A DNA stretch of 5,760 nucleotides from Clostridiales bacterium UBA1446 (lineage in GTDB: Bacteria > Bacillota > Clostridia > Oscillospirales > Oscillospiraceae): positions 2,374 through 8,133 of the forward strand of contig DCTG01000063.1 of the NCBI GenBank assembly GCA_002329245.1, given 5' to 3'. Below, in pieces: positions 1 through 5,760 of this stretch. Numbering within the stretch: the stretch's first letter is position 1; every line of letters begins with the position of its first letter. Under the pieces are notes generated by a model, which was not told the DNA's origin, made no database searches, and saw only the letters and a list, made by a program, of their open reading frames with translations. The position numbers and the translations under genes are program-made.

Positions 1-649
1 AAATCGAGCCGATGGAAATGCCCAAGATGGTGCCCCCGGCCGCCTCGGCCGTGTTATAGCCGCGGCCTAGCATCCCGACGGCGATAATCAGTCCGAGCAC
101 CAGCTTGCAAATCGCTTCGATCACTTGGGAAACCGCCGTCGGCACCATGTTGGTGTGCCCCTGCGTATAGCCCCGGAACGCGGACATGCAGCAGACCCCG
201 ACGACGGCCGGCGAAAGGGCGATAATCGCATACCAAGCCTGCGCATTGTTCATCATCTCGGCTAGCTGCCGCGGAAAACAGGCCATGACCAAGGTTCCGG
301 CGGTACCGAGGATGAAAAAAGTCAGAAACGCCACGTGAAACGTACGCCGCTTCTGATTGTGCAGCCCCAAGGTGTTCGCTTCCGCAACCATTTTGGAAAG
401 CGCAACGGGAAGACCCGCCGTCGATATGGTCAGCAGGACGTTGTAAATATTATACGCCGTGGTAAAATACCCCATCCCATCCGGTCCGAGTATGTTGGTG
501 AGCGGAATTTTATATAGGGCGCCCAAAACCTTCACCATTACCACAGCCGCAGCCAAGGTGGCCGCTCCGCCTAAAAAAGTTTGCTTACTCGAATTGCGCA
601 ACCAATCCAGTCCTTCCGCGCCGGCCGGGTTTTCCGCCGGCCGGATCAT
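1..649 (-). CDS. SpoVB/MurJ-like polysaccharide-lipid flippase, C-terminus beyond window
   Basis: A continuous open frame runs from ATG at 649 to the left edge, giving 216 residues without a stop. It resembles the N-terminal part of the MOP-superfamily flippases (SpoVB, YtgP/MurJ, polysaccharide biosynthesis proteins), which move lipid-linked cell-wall or polysaccharide precursors across the membrane. Visible marks are a first membrane segment near residues 25-48 ending GALYKIPLTNILGPDGMG, then YFTTAYNIYN and the family-like STAGLPVALSKMVAEA (76-91). Further hydrophobic segments lie near 105-125, 139-157 and 181-194, and another begins near 203. Full family members are usually about 450-550 residues, so more than half is missing. 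The start is 11 nt after the mtaD stop, with no strong Shine-Dalgarno (only GGGCAGCAAG), which suggests translational coupling. No better in-frame start is seen just upstream. The family is secure; whether it serves peptidoglycan, spore cortex or another polymer is not decidable. Confidence 0.88.
   Translation of the reverse strand, partial: MIRPAENPAGAEGLDWLRNSSKQTFLGGAATLAAAVVMVKVLGALYKIPLTNILGPDGMGYFTTAYNIYNVLLTISTAGLPVALSKMVAEANTLGLHNQKRRTFHVAFLTFFILGTAGTLVMACFPRQLAEMMNNAQAWYAIIALSPAVVGVCCMSAFRGYTQGHTNMVPTAVSQVIEAICKLVLGLIIAVGMLGRGYNTAEAAGGTILGISIGSI
621..644 (-). repeat. GC-only inverted repeat just inside the flippase start
   Basis: CCGGCCGG at 621-628 and again at 637-644 can form an 8-bp all-GC stem with an 8-nt loop in the mRNA. 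The stem starts 2 nt after the AUG (649-647) and spans codons 2-10 of the flippase gene. The octamer is itself palindromic. It may simply reflect local codon and base composition (Pro/Ala/Gly codons), or it may limit initiation at a start that already has a weak ribosome binding site. The repeat is seen directly; any regulatory role is inference. Confidence 0.55.
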
Positions 650-660
650 CTTGCTGCCCG

Positions 661-1959
661 TTACTGCGCGCGCAGGCGGGGGAGGGCATACTCCCTTATC
701 TCGAGAAGCACCCGCTCCAAGTCTATCGTCAAAAAGTTCCCATTTTCATATATGATGCGTCCGCCGGACATATTCAAAACCACGTCGCTTCCGCGGGCGG
801 AAAAAACCAGGTTGGACAGGACGTTATGACACGGCGTTAAATGCGGCCGCGCAAAGTCAAGCAGAATGAGGTCCGCGTCGCAGCCGGGCGCAATGCGTCC
901 GGCGTTTCTTCCCTGGGCAAGGGCCCCGTTCCGGGTTGCCATGCGCAGCGCTTCTCCCGCCGTCACCGGTTTCGGGTCGTTTAAAACGCCTTTGTGCAGG
1001 GTTGCGGCAAGCTTGATTTCTTCGAAAAGGTCCTGGCTGTTGTTGGAGGCGACCCCGTCCGTTCCGAGGGCGACGTTCATGCCGCCCGCCAGCATCGCCG
1101 GAAGCCGCGCGATACCGCTGCCCAACTTCAGATTGCTCACGGGATTATGGACGGCCGTGACGCCGCGTTCGGCCAACAAGGCGATATCCTCGTCCGTTAT
1201 CCAGACGCAGTGGGCGGCGTAAGCCCGGACATCCCAGACCCCGAAGCGGTCAAACGCCCGGGCCGGCGTCACCCCGTGCCGGCAAAGGCATCCTTCGTGC
1301 TCTTCCTTCGTTTCGGAGAGGTGAACATGCATCCCCAGACCGTTAGCACGCGCATAGTCGGCCGCGGCGGCCCACAGCTTCGGCGGGGAGGTGTATTCCC
1401 CGTGGATGCAGGCGTCGACGCGGATGCGGCCGCCTTCCGCCCCGTGCCAGCGCTCCTTCAACTGGCGAAGTTTAATAAAACCGGGGTGCGTTTCGGGTGA
1501 AAAATCCGCCTCGAAAGAGGTCAGGCCCTGCGTGATATTTGCCGAAAGCCCGGCTGCAATAGTTTCCTCCACAATTTCATCGCAGAAAAAATACATATCG
1601 GAAAAGGACGTCACTCCGGCGGCGATCATTTCGGCGAGCCCGAGCGCCGTACCGGCGCGTACCGAACGCGCGTCGAAGCGGGCTTCGGCGGGGAAAATAT
1701 GCTCGTGGAGCCAGGTATGAAGGTCGAACCCGTCCGCCCAGCCCCGCAATAACGTCATCGGCACATGCGTGTGGGCGTTGACCAGCCCGGGCATCAAAAC
1801 CTTTCCCCTGCCGTCAATTTCGCGCCCGGAAAACCCATCCGGCCGGGCCGTGGAGACCATAGCTATCTTTCCCTGCGACACCAGAACGAAAGCGTCCTTC
1901 AACACGGTATCCGCGTCATCCATGAGTACGGCGGTGACGTTGGAAAACAAGGTGTCCAT
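661..1959 (-). CDS. mtaD: 5-methylthioadenosine/S-adenosylhomocysteine deaminase (amidohydrolase superfamily)
   Basis: A 432-residue cytosolic metal-dependent hydrolase of the ATZ/TRZ/MtaD group, which deaminates MTA, SAH and often adenosine or 5'-deoxyadenosine to the inosine forms. It has a short N-terminal beta segment (VLKDAFVLVSQGKI), then the barrel with MPGLVNAHTHVPMTLLRG, supplying metal ligands H63 and H65. HVHLSET follows, with ligand H213 and catalytic-type E216, then AAHCVWIT with H250 and GTDGVASNN with ligand D301. The C-terminal part (GCDADLILLD) returns to the composite beta domain. Length is normal for the family and no key residue is missing. The start at 1959 is chosen because GGGGAGG lies 6 nt upstream; the in-frame ATG at 1974 would place the start on this site. 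It sits 54 nt after the purine nucleoside phosphorylase gene and 11 nt before the flippase. Guanine deaminase or SsnA-like relatives are less likely alternatives; exact substrate is inferred. Confidence 0.88.
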   Translation of the reverse strand: MDTLFSNVTAVLMDDADTVLKDAFVLVSQGKIAMVSTARPDGFSGREIDGRGKVLMPGLVNAHTHVPMTLLRGWADGFDLHTWLHEHIFPAEARFDARSVRAGTALGLAEMIAAGVTSFSDMYFFCDEIVEETIAAGLSANITQGLTSFEADFSPETHPGFIKLRQLKERWHGAEGGRIRVDACIHGEYTSPPKLWAAAADYARANGLGMHVHLSETKEEHEGCLCRHGVTPARAFDRFGVWDVRAYAAHCVWITDEDIALLAERGVTAVHNPVSNLKLGSGIARLPAMLAGGMNVALGTDGVASNNSQDLFEEIKLAATLHKGVLNDPKPVTAGEALRMATRNGALAQGRNAGRIAPGCDADLILLDFARPHLTPCHNVLSNLVFSARGSDVVLNMSGGRIIYENGNFLTIDLERVLLEIREYALPRLRAQ

Positions 1960-1965
1960 GCAAAT

Positions 1966-1972
1966 CCTCCCC
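1966..1972 (-). promoter_or_regulatory. Ribosome binding site of mtaD
   Basis: On the minus strand the sequence reads GGGGAGG, then ATTTGC, then ATG at 1959. This near-perfect Shine-Dalgarno with 6-nt spacing fixes the start at 1959 rather than the in-frame ATG at 1974. Confidence 0.85.
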
Positions 1973-2013
1973 ATCGATTCCTTCCATCTAACGGTCCTGC
2001 AGAAAAAAGCGTC

Positions 2014-2841
2014 TCAGGGAAGCCTTTTCAGGCACTCCATCACGAGCTTCGAAAATTTCTCCTTGCTCGCCTCTCCCGCCGCAAGCACTTCCTCCTCGGT
2101 GAGCTTTCTGTCTAAAATGCCCGCCGCCATATTGGACAGGAGCGTGAAGCCAAGCACGGACATGCCGCAATGGGAAGCGGCAAGCACTTCGAAGACGGTG
2201 GACATGCCCACCGCGTCCGCTCCCAAAACACGGGCGGCGCGAATTTCCGCCGGGGTTTCATACTGGGGCCCGGGGAAAAACATATAGGTACCCGTGCGCA
2301 GGGGGATGCCGAGCTCGGCCGCCGCCGTTTTGGCCATGTCCGCAAGTTCGGGCGAGTACAGGTACGAAGCGTCCGGGAACCGGACCCCGAATTCGGGGAG
2401 ATTTTCGCCCCGCAGGGGGCTGTCGCCGAAGAGCTTGATATGGTCGGTTATGAGCATCAAATCTCCCGGTCGAAACGCCGTATTCACCGCCCCCGCGGCA
2501 TTGGTCACGATCAGCGTATCGGCTCCCAAAAGCCGCAGCACCCGAATCGGGAAAGCCGTTTCCTCCGGATCGTACCCTTCGTAGTAGTGCATCCTGCCCT
2601 GCATCACGGCGACCCGCCTGGAACACAGCATGCCGAATACCAAACGCCCCTTATGACCCGGCGCGGTGGAAGCTTTGAAATGAGGAATTTCTCCATAGGG
2701 AATGGAAACCGGCTCCTCCACAATATCGCCCAGCCAGCCCAAGCCGCTGCCGAGCACCATGGCAACCTGAGGAGAAAACCCGCCTATCTTTTCGCGGATA
2801 TACTCCGCGCTCTCCCGGTAACAGGAAAATGGAACCGACAT
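2014..2841 (-). CDS. punA: Purine nucleoside phosphorylase, trimeric PNP/MTAP family
   Basis: A 275-residue cytosolic enzyme that uses phosphate to split purine nucleosides into base and (deoxy)ribose-1-phosphate. Visible marks in order: VLGSGLG with the phosphate-binding Ser32; PGHKG with H63; GRMHYYEG with R83, H85 and Y87; VTNAAGAVN; GPQYETPAE with E195; VGMSTVFEV with M213; and the LLSN motif with N237. E195 and N237 match the Glu/Asn pair (human PNP E201/N243) that selects 6-oxopurines such as inosine and guanosine; MTA phosphorylases have Asp in the latter place. At the position matching the 5'-hydroxyl His of human PNP (H257) this protein seems to have Glu249, in LTEEEV. Length is typical. 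The start at 2841 has AGGTG 5 nt upstream and begins where the family similarity begins; the ATG at 2892 has no ribosome site. It is the first gene after the promoter at 2902-2930 and is followed by mtaD, suggesting joint nucleoside salvage. Confidence 0.93.
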   Translation of the reverse strand: MSVPFSCYRESAEYIREKIGGFSPQVAMVLGSGLGWLGDIVEEPVSIPYGEIPHFKASTAPGHKGRLVFGMLCSRRVAVMQGRMHYYEGYDPEETAFPIRVLRLLGADTLIVTNAAGAVNTAFRPGDLMLITDHIKLFGDSPLRGENLPEFGVRFPDASYLYSPELADMAKTAAAELGIPLRTGTYMFFPGPQYETPAEIRAARVLGADAVGMSTVFEVLAASHCGMSVLGFTLLSNMAAGILDRKLTEEEVLAAGEASKEKFSKLVMECLKRLP

Positions 2842-2901
2842 AACCGCACCTGCTTTCAAGGTTTCGAACTTGTTTAGACCGCCCGGCGCCATAACGGGAA
2901 T

Positions 2902-2930
2902 ATTTTACACCACGTCCGGTAAAAAAGCAA
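2902..2930 (-). promoter_or_regulatory. Predicted sigma-A promoter for the PNP-mtaD-flippase unit
   Basis: On the minus strand TTGCTT (2930-2925) is followed by 17 nt and TAAAAT (2907-2902). The -10 matches consensus at 5 of 6 positions, the -35 at 3 of 6, and the spacing is ideal. Transcription would begin near 2895, giving a leader of about 54 nt. This is the only sizeable gap between genes in the window, which supports a promoter here. A T6 run (2926-2921) overlaps the -35 region. No riboswitch fold was recognised in the leader. Confidence 0.6.
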
Positions 2931-2940
2931 TTGATTGGTT

Positions 2941-3003
2941 TGGGCTCTCCGCCTCCGAAGCGGAAAGGCGCCGGGAAGGATTTCTCCCCGGCGCTATAGC
3001 CCA
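2941..3003 (-). terminator. Structured region after mrp, probable terminator
   Basis: Beginning just after the mrp stop, the transcript can form a strong hairpin, GCGCCGGG (2994-2987) with CCCGGCGC (2975-2968), 8 bp with an 11-nt loop. A second small hairpin, CCGC/GCGG (2963-2960 with 2952-2949), follows. TGGGCT (3003-2998) and AGCCCA (2946-2941) can close both into a three-way junction. There is no good U-tract directly after the strong hairpin (CTTTCC only); the nearest T6 lies 14 nt past the outer stem, at 2926-2921. It is therefore a plausible but non-classical terminator, perhaps partly Rho-dependent or allowing read-through. Pairings are seen in the sequence; function is inferred. Confidence 0.5.
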
Positions 3004-3004
3004 G

Positions 3005-3844
3005 TCAGTTTTTCGGCGGCATGGCCTCCAGCTTTTCCACCGCCTTTTCCAGCCCGTCGGCGGCTGCGGTTTCAATCTCGCCGCGGTCGCCGGCCGCGGC
3101 AACGGCGGGATCCATCGGAAGCTGCCCCAATATGTCAAGCATCAGGCTCTTTGCAACCTTGTCCAAATGGCTCTCCCCAAAAATCGCGTGCTTTTCGCCG
3201 CATCCCGGACACTTGAAATAGCTGTAGTTTTCCACCAGACCAAGCATCGGGATGTTCATCATCTTCGCCATATTCACGGCCTTGGTCACAATCATGGAAA
3301 CCAAGGACTGGGGAGAGGTCACCACGATTATGCCGTCCACGGGCATGGACTGAAATACCGTGAGCGCAACGTCCCCGGTGCCCGGAGGCATATCCACGAG
3401 CAGAAAGTCAACTTCACCCCAGATCACGTCTTTCCAGAACTGCGTGACCACACCGGAAATGACCGGTCCGCGCCAGATCACAGGGTCCGTTTCGCTAGCC
3501 GCGAGCAGGTTGAGCGAGATAATCGAGATTCCCGTATCCGTTTCCACCGGATAAATCCCCGTATCGCTTCCGCCGGGACGGGACGTAACGCCGAACAGCT
3601 TCGGTATGGAGGGTCCCGTAATATCGGCGTCCAAAATCCCCACCTTGTGCCCGCGGCGCCGTAGCGCGACCGCTAAGAGGGAAGTAACCGTGCTCTTCCC
3701 CACGCCTCCTTTTCCGCTTACGATCCCGATTACCCGCTTCACGTGGGAATCCGGGTGCGGCTTGACAATAAAATCCGCAGGATTTGGGTGGCTTGCGCAG
3801 CCTGCGCTGCAGCTTCCGCATTCATGAGAACAGTTTTCCGCCAT
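3005..3844 (-). CDS. mrp: Mrp/NBP35 (ApbC) family Fe-S cluster carrier ATPase
   Basis: A 279-residue P-loop ATPase of the Mrp/NBP35/ApbC family, cytosolic dimers that bind and pass on [4Fe-4S] clusters to target enzymes. The deviant Walker A SGKGGVGKST (43-52, K50) is followed by LDADITGPSIPKLFG, DFLLVDMPPGTGD (the Mrp signature) and a C-terminal CPGC motif with C212 and C215, the usual bridging-cluster ligands. An N-terminal cluster, CSHECGSCSAGC (C5, C9, C12, C16), resembles the cysteine-rich extensions found in NBP35 and in many anaerobe Mrp proteins. There is no DUF59 domain at the N-terminus, unlike longer Mrp proteins. The start at 3844 is set by AAAGGAGA 8 nt upstream; a longer in-frame ATG at 3895 would lie inside the preceding gene and lacks support. 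It is 35 nt downstream of the nucleoside kinase and last in its unit. The client enzymes cannot be told from the sequence. Confidence 0.93.
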   Translation of the reverse strand: MAENCSHECGSCSAGCASHPNPADFIVKPHPDSHVKRVIGIVSGKGGVGKSTVTSLLAVALRRRGHKVGILDADITGPSIPKLFGVTSRPGGSDTGIYPVETDTGISIISLNLLAASETDPVIWRGPVISGVVTQFWKDVIWGEVDFLLVDMPPGTGDVALTVFQSMPVDGIIVVTSPQSLVSMIVTKAVNMAKMMNIPMLGLVENYSYFKCPGCGEKHAIFGESHLDKVAKSLMLDILGQLPMDPAVAAAGDRGEIETAAADGLEKAVEKLEAMPPKN

Positions 3845-3852
3845 GATGTCAG

Positions 3853-3860
3853 TCTCCTTT
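3853..3860 (-). promoter_or_regulatory. Ribosome binding site of mrp
   Basis: Minus-strand AAAGGAGA precedes ATG 3844 by 8 nt. It supports the shorter 279-residue Mrp protein, starting MAENC, over the ATG at 3895. Confidence 0.8.
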
Positions 3861-3879
3861 TCTTGTTTTCCGCGCCGGT

Positions 3880-4815
3880 TCAATAGGAATAGCATCCGCC
3901 GCCGATAAACTCCCGCAAGAGGGAATCCTTCGGCACAAGCGACGGATCCGCTTCTTCAAACAGACAGAAGGCGTCCCGCAGCCCCTGCAGCTCGGCCCTT
4001 CTTTGATTCTCTTCCGGAAGTCTCTGAAACAGGGGAATCGCATACTGTTTCATCACCGAAACCTCGTACGGGAGCGAGGAATCGAACATAAGGTCCGCGC
4101 AGTGTTTGTATGGGGAAATATAGAGCTTTTCCCCCCTGCGGACATTGTCCCACAGGGAAAGCGTGAACGCAACGTCGGAACCCCTGAATTTATAATCCCG
4201 GACGACGCGCCGCACCAACCGAAGCCAAGTCCGTTTGAAACACACCTTTCCTCCGTCCGTTACGTCGGAGCGCGCGCTGATATAGAGCTTAAACGCTTCC
4301 GGATAAAGCCGCGTGATGGCGTCGTTCAAGGCGTGGATTCCCTCAAAGATCGCGATATCGGATTGTCCCAGCCGGAGAGGGGTTGCGCGGGAATCGCTTC
4401 GCATCCGGCGGGAAAACTCATATTTGGGAATATGGATTTGCTCGCCTTTCGTCAATTGCTCGAAATGGTCGGCCAATAACTCCATATCCAAGCATTTGGG
4501 GGACTCCAGATCAATCTCGCCTTCCGGCGTGCGCGGCACCGTTTGATGATCTATGGTTTTATAATAATCGTCCATGGAAATGGTGCAGCAGTGTATGCCC
4601 CGCTTCCGGAGCGCTTCCTCTATCTTCTTCGCCGTTGTGGTCTTCCCCGAACCGGAAGGGCCCGAGAGCAGAACGATCGGGCTTCTGCTCCTGTTTTCCG
4701 CGATCCGCCGCGCCGCGCCCTCAATTTGTTCCGCGTACCGGGCGTCGCATTCCATCAGAAAACCCTTTGCGTCGCATCTGATCCGCTCGTTAATTTGACT
4801 TAACTCATAGGCCAA
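3880..4815 (-). CDS. Uridine kinase/phosphoribulokinase-family nucleoside kinase
   Basis: A 311-residue cytosolic P-loop kinase related to uridine kinase, which phosphorylates a nucleoside with ATP or GTP. Walker A is GPSGSGKTT (52-60, K58); ISMDDYYK (79-86) holds the catalytic-type Asp; LESPKCLDMELL, IPKYEFSRR (129-137) and SDIAIFEGIHALND (152-165, Walker-B-like) follow. The sequence resembles the kinase half of the clostridial nucleoside kinases that carry an N-terminal TGS/threonyl-tRNA-synthetase-like region, but that region is absent: only about 50 residues precede the P-loop. TTG at 4815 is taken as the start because AAGGAGGG lies at 4834-4827, 11 nt upstream. The next in-frame ATG (residue 21) has no such site. 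The gene overlaps the hemZ end by 11 nt, which points to translational coupling. The C-terminal ~100 residues have no motif I recognise. Whether it acts on uridine, cytidine or another substrate is unknown. Confidence 0.82.
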   Translation of the reverse strand: MAYELSQINERIRCDAKGFLMECDARYAEQIEGAARRIAENRSRSPIVLLSGPSGSGKTTTAKKIEEALRKRGIHCCTISMDDYYKTIDHQTVPRTPEGEIDLESPKCLDMELLADHFEQLTKGEQIHIPKYEFSRRMRSDSRATPLRLGQSDIAIFEGIHALNDAITRLYPEAFKLYISARSDVTDGGKVCFKRTWLRLVRRVVRDYKFRGSDVAFTLSLWDNVRRGEKLYISPYKHCADLMFDSSLPYEVSVMKQYAIPLFQRLPEENQRRAELQGLRDAFCLFEEADPSLVPKDSLLREFIGGGCYSY

Positions 4816-5760
4816 GTTCTGTTTTTCCCTCCTTGCGGTCTGCCTCTCCGCGGGAAGCAGGAAACGAAGAAAGCGCGCCTTTTCCCGTTACTATCTTTTC
4901 CGCACTCTCAATATACTCATACGGATACTTGGGATTGCAGATGCGCCGGATCTGTCCGGACTCGGGATCGACGATCTTTGTGACGGCGCCCCCGCCGAGC
5001 GATAAAACGGTATGAAGCTCTTCCATCATACAGATATTATACACACATTCACGGCCCGGCAGGCACCAACCGACATTTTCAAAATTTCCCGACATGAATT
5101 TTTGCCGGTAAAGATAATACGGGCGGTACCCAGCCGATCTGAGCCGCTCTTCCGCATGCTCCAACATGTCGCCGACAATCTCCGGGCCCGGCAGCTCCCC
5201 TTTTTCCAACATAAGCCGCGCGCCTTTTTTCAAGGCTAACGTATGCACCGTAACGTTCTCCGGGCGAAACGATAAAACCCGCTCCAAGCTGTCGCGAAAT
5301 CCCGCCGCGCTGTCCTGCGGCAAGCCCGCTATGAGATCCATATTCAAAACCGGAAAGTCCGCCGCGCGCACCAGCTCGACGGCACGCTTCGTATCTTCCG
5401 CGCCGTGCCTGCGGCCGATTGCCCGGAGCACCTCTTCCTGCATGCTCTGCGGGTTTACCGAAATGCGGTTTACGCCCAAACTTCGCAGTACGGCAAGTTT
5501 TTCCGGCGTAATGGTATCCGGCCGCCCGGCTTCCACCGTATATTCGGTGCACCCGGCTAAATCAAACCCCTTTTCCAAAGCTCCGAGCAAGTCACGAAGC
5601 TGCTCCGCGGAAAGCGTGGTCGGGGTCCCCCCGCCGATGTAAACGGAACGGATACGATGTCCCGACGCCTTAACGGCCTCTCCCGCCGCGGCAATCTCTT
5701 CCTCAAGCCGCTGCAGAAAGGGGCCGACTAAGGAGAGCGACTTTTCCACCGAATGGCTGA
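4805..5760 (-). CDS. hemZ: Coproporphyrinogen III dehydrogenase HemZ (radical SAM), N-terminus beyond window
   Basis: A radical-SAM enzyme of the HemN/HemW/HemZ group, the HemZ type assigned to oxygen-independent conversion of coproporphyrinogen III to protoporphyrinogen IX. Counting from the GTG at 5749: YIGGGTPTT (37-45, SAM-binding), TVEAGRPDTIT (71-81, HemZ-like), ISVNPQSMQ (96-104), LNMDLIAGLP (135-144), NVTVHTLALKKG (165-176), YYLYRQKFMSGNFENVGW (211-228) and MMEELHTVLSLGGGAVTKIV (241-260). The frame stays open through 5749 to the right edge (preceding residues Ser-His-Ser), and the obligatory CxxxCxxC cluster motif is not in the window. The GTG at 5749 is therefore internal, and the real start lies to the right. 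Family members are usually about 450-500 residues, so roughly 150 are missing. Function is known from the family; some homologues are HemW-like haem chaperones, so activity is inferred. The end overlaps the nucleoside kinase by 11 nt. Confidence 0.9.
   Translation of the reverse strand, partial: SHSVEKSLSLVGPFLQRLEEEIAAAGEAVKASGHRIRSVYIGGGTPTTLSAEQLRDLLGALEKGFDLAGCTEYTVEAGRPDTITPEKLAVLRSLGVNRISVNPQSMQEEVLRAIGRRHGAEDTKRAVELVRAADFPVLNMDLIAGLPQDSAAGFRDSLERVLSFRPENVTVHTLALKKGARLMLEKGELPGPEIVGDMLEHAEERLRSAGYRPYYLYRQKFMSGNFENVGWCLPGRECVYNICMMEELHTVLSLGGGAVTKIVDPESGQIRRICNPKYPYEYIESAEKIVTGKGALSSFPASRGEADRKEGKTELGL
4827..4834 (-). promoter_or_regulatory. Ribosome binding site of the nucleoside kinase, inside hemZ
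   Basis: Minus-strand AAGGAGGG lies within the last codons of hemZ and 11 nt before the TTG at 4815. Spacing is slightly long, but this is the strongest Shine-Dalgarno near this start and supports TTG initiation. Confidence 0.65.

Noticed and set aside
54..236. Short minus-strand frame of 60 codons within 54-236
   Set aside because: It lies out of frame inside the flippase gene, whose own frame stays open to the window edge and has clear membrane-protein composition.
429..463. TATAAT-like minus-strand hexamer near 450 as an internal promoter
   Set aside because: It falls in the Tyr-Asn-Ile codons of the flippase and has no convincing -35 partner.
2842..2892. Longer PNP reading frame starting at ATG 2892
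   Set aside because: It lacks a ribosome binding site, would begin almost at the predicted transcription start, and the added 17 residues do not resemble the family. The start at 2841 has AGGTG upstream.
2842..2901. Purine riboswitch in the PNP leader
   Set aside because: The predicted leader is only about 54 nt and shows no recognisable aptamer; only a weak CAAG/CTTG pairing is visible.
2170..3664. Long plus-strand open frames opposite PNP and mrp (2170-2877 and 2870-3664)
   Set aside because: Both are antisense to well-supported genes; their translations have no recognisable domain, and GC-rich coding DNA commonly gives such open antisense frames.
5747..5749. GTG at 5749 as the true hemZ start
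   Set aside because: The frame continues open to the window edge, and starting here would remove the radical-SAM cysteine motif that the family requires.

Overview
The window looks like ordinary chromosome from an anaerobic Bacillota, most likely a GC-rich member of the Clostridia. The reasons are a HemZ-type radical-SAM coproporphyrinogen dehydrogenase, a clostridial-style Mrp/NBP35 protein with an N-terminal cysteine cluster, a SpoVB/MurJ-like flippase, strong AGGAGG-type ribosome binding sites and Bacillota-like protein sequences. The species cannot be named from the sequence. I see no mobile element, CRISPR array, tRNA, rRNA or foreign-looking segment.

All six genes lie on the minus strand, so transcription runs from right to left. 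First unit (5760 to 3005): hemZ, whose N-terminus lies beyond the right edge, overlaps by 11 nt a uridine-kinase-family nucleoside kinase that starts with TTG. After 35 nt comes an Mrp-family Fe-S carrier ATPase. A structured GC-rich region at 2941-3003 follows the mrp stop and probably ends this unit.

Second unit (from about 2895 down to 1): a plausible sigma-A promoter (TTGCTT, 17 nt, TAAAAT) at 2902-2930 precedes a purine nucleoside phosphorylase. After 54 nt comes an MtaD-type 5-methylthioadenosine/S-adenosylhomocysteine deaminase. Only 11 nt further on, a SpoVB/MurJ-like polysaccharide-lipid flippase begins and runs off the left edge. This last gene is real and open across positions 649-1.

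The clearest functional theme is purine nucleoside salvage. The deaminase would convert adenosine-type nucleosides (MTA, SAH, adenosine, perhaps 5'-deoxyadenosine) to inosine-type ones. The phosphorylase carries the Glu/Asn pair expected for 6-oxopurines and could then split some of these products. The nucleoside kinase next door fits the theme loosely. HemZ and Mrp relate to anaerobic haem synthesis and Fe-S handling. The deaminase-phosphorylase pair, together with an unusual residue at the expected 5'-hydroxyl site of the phosphorylase, is the most interesting point. I found no convincing evidence of a wholly new system.
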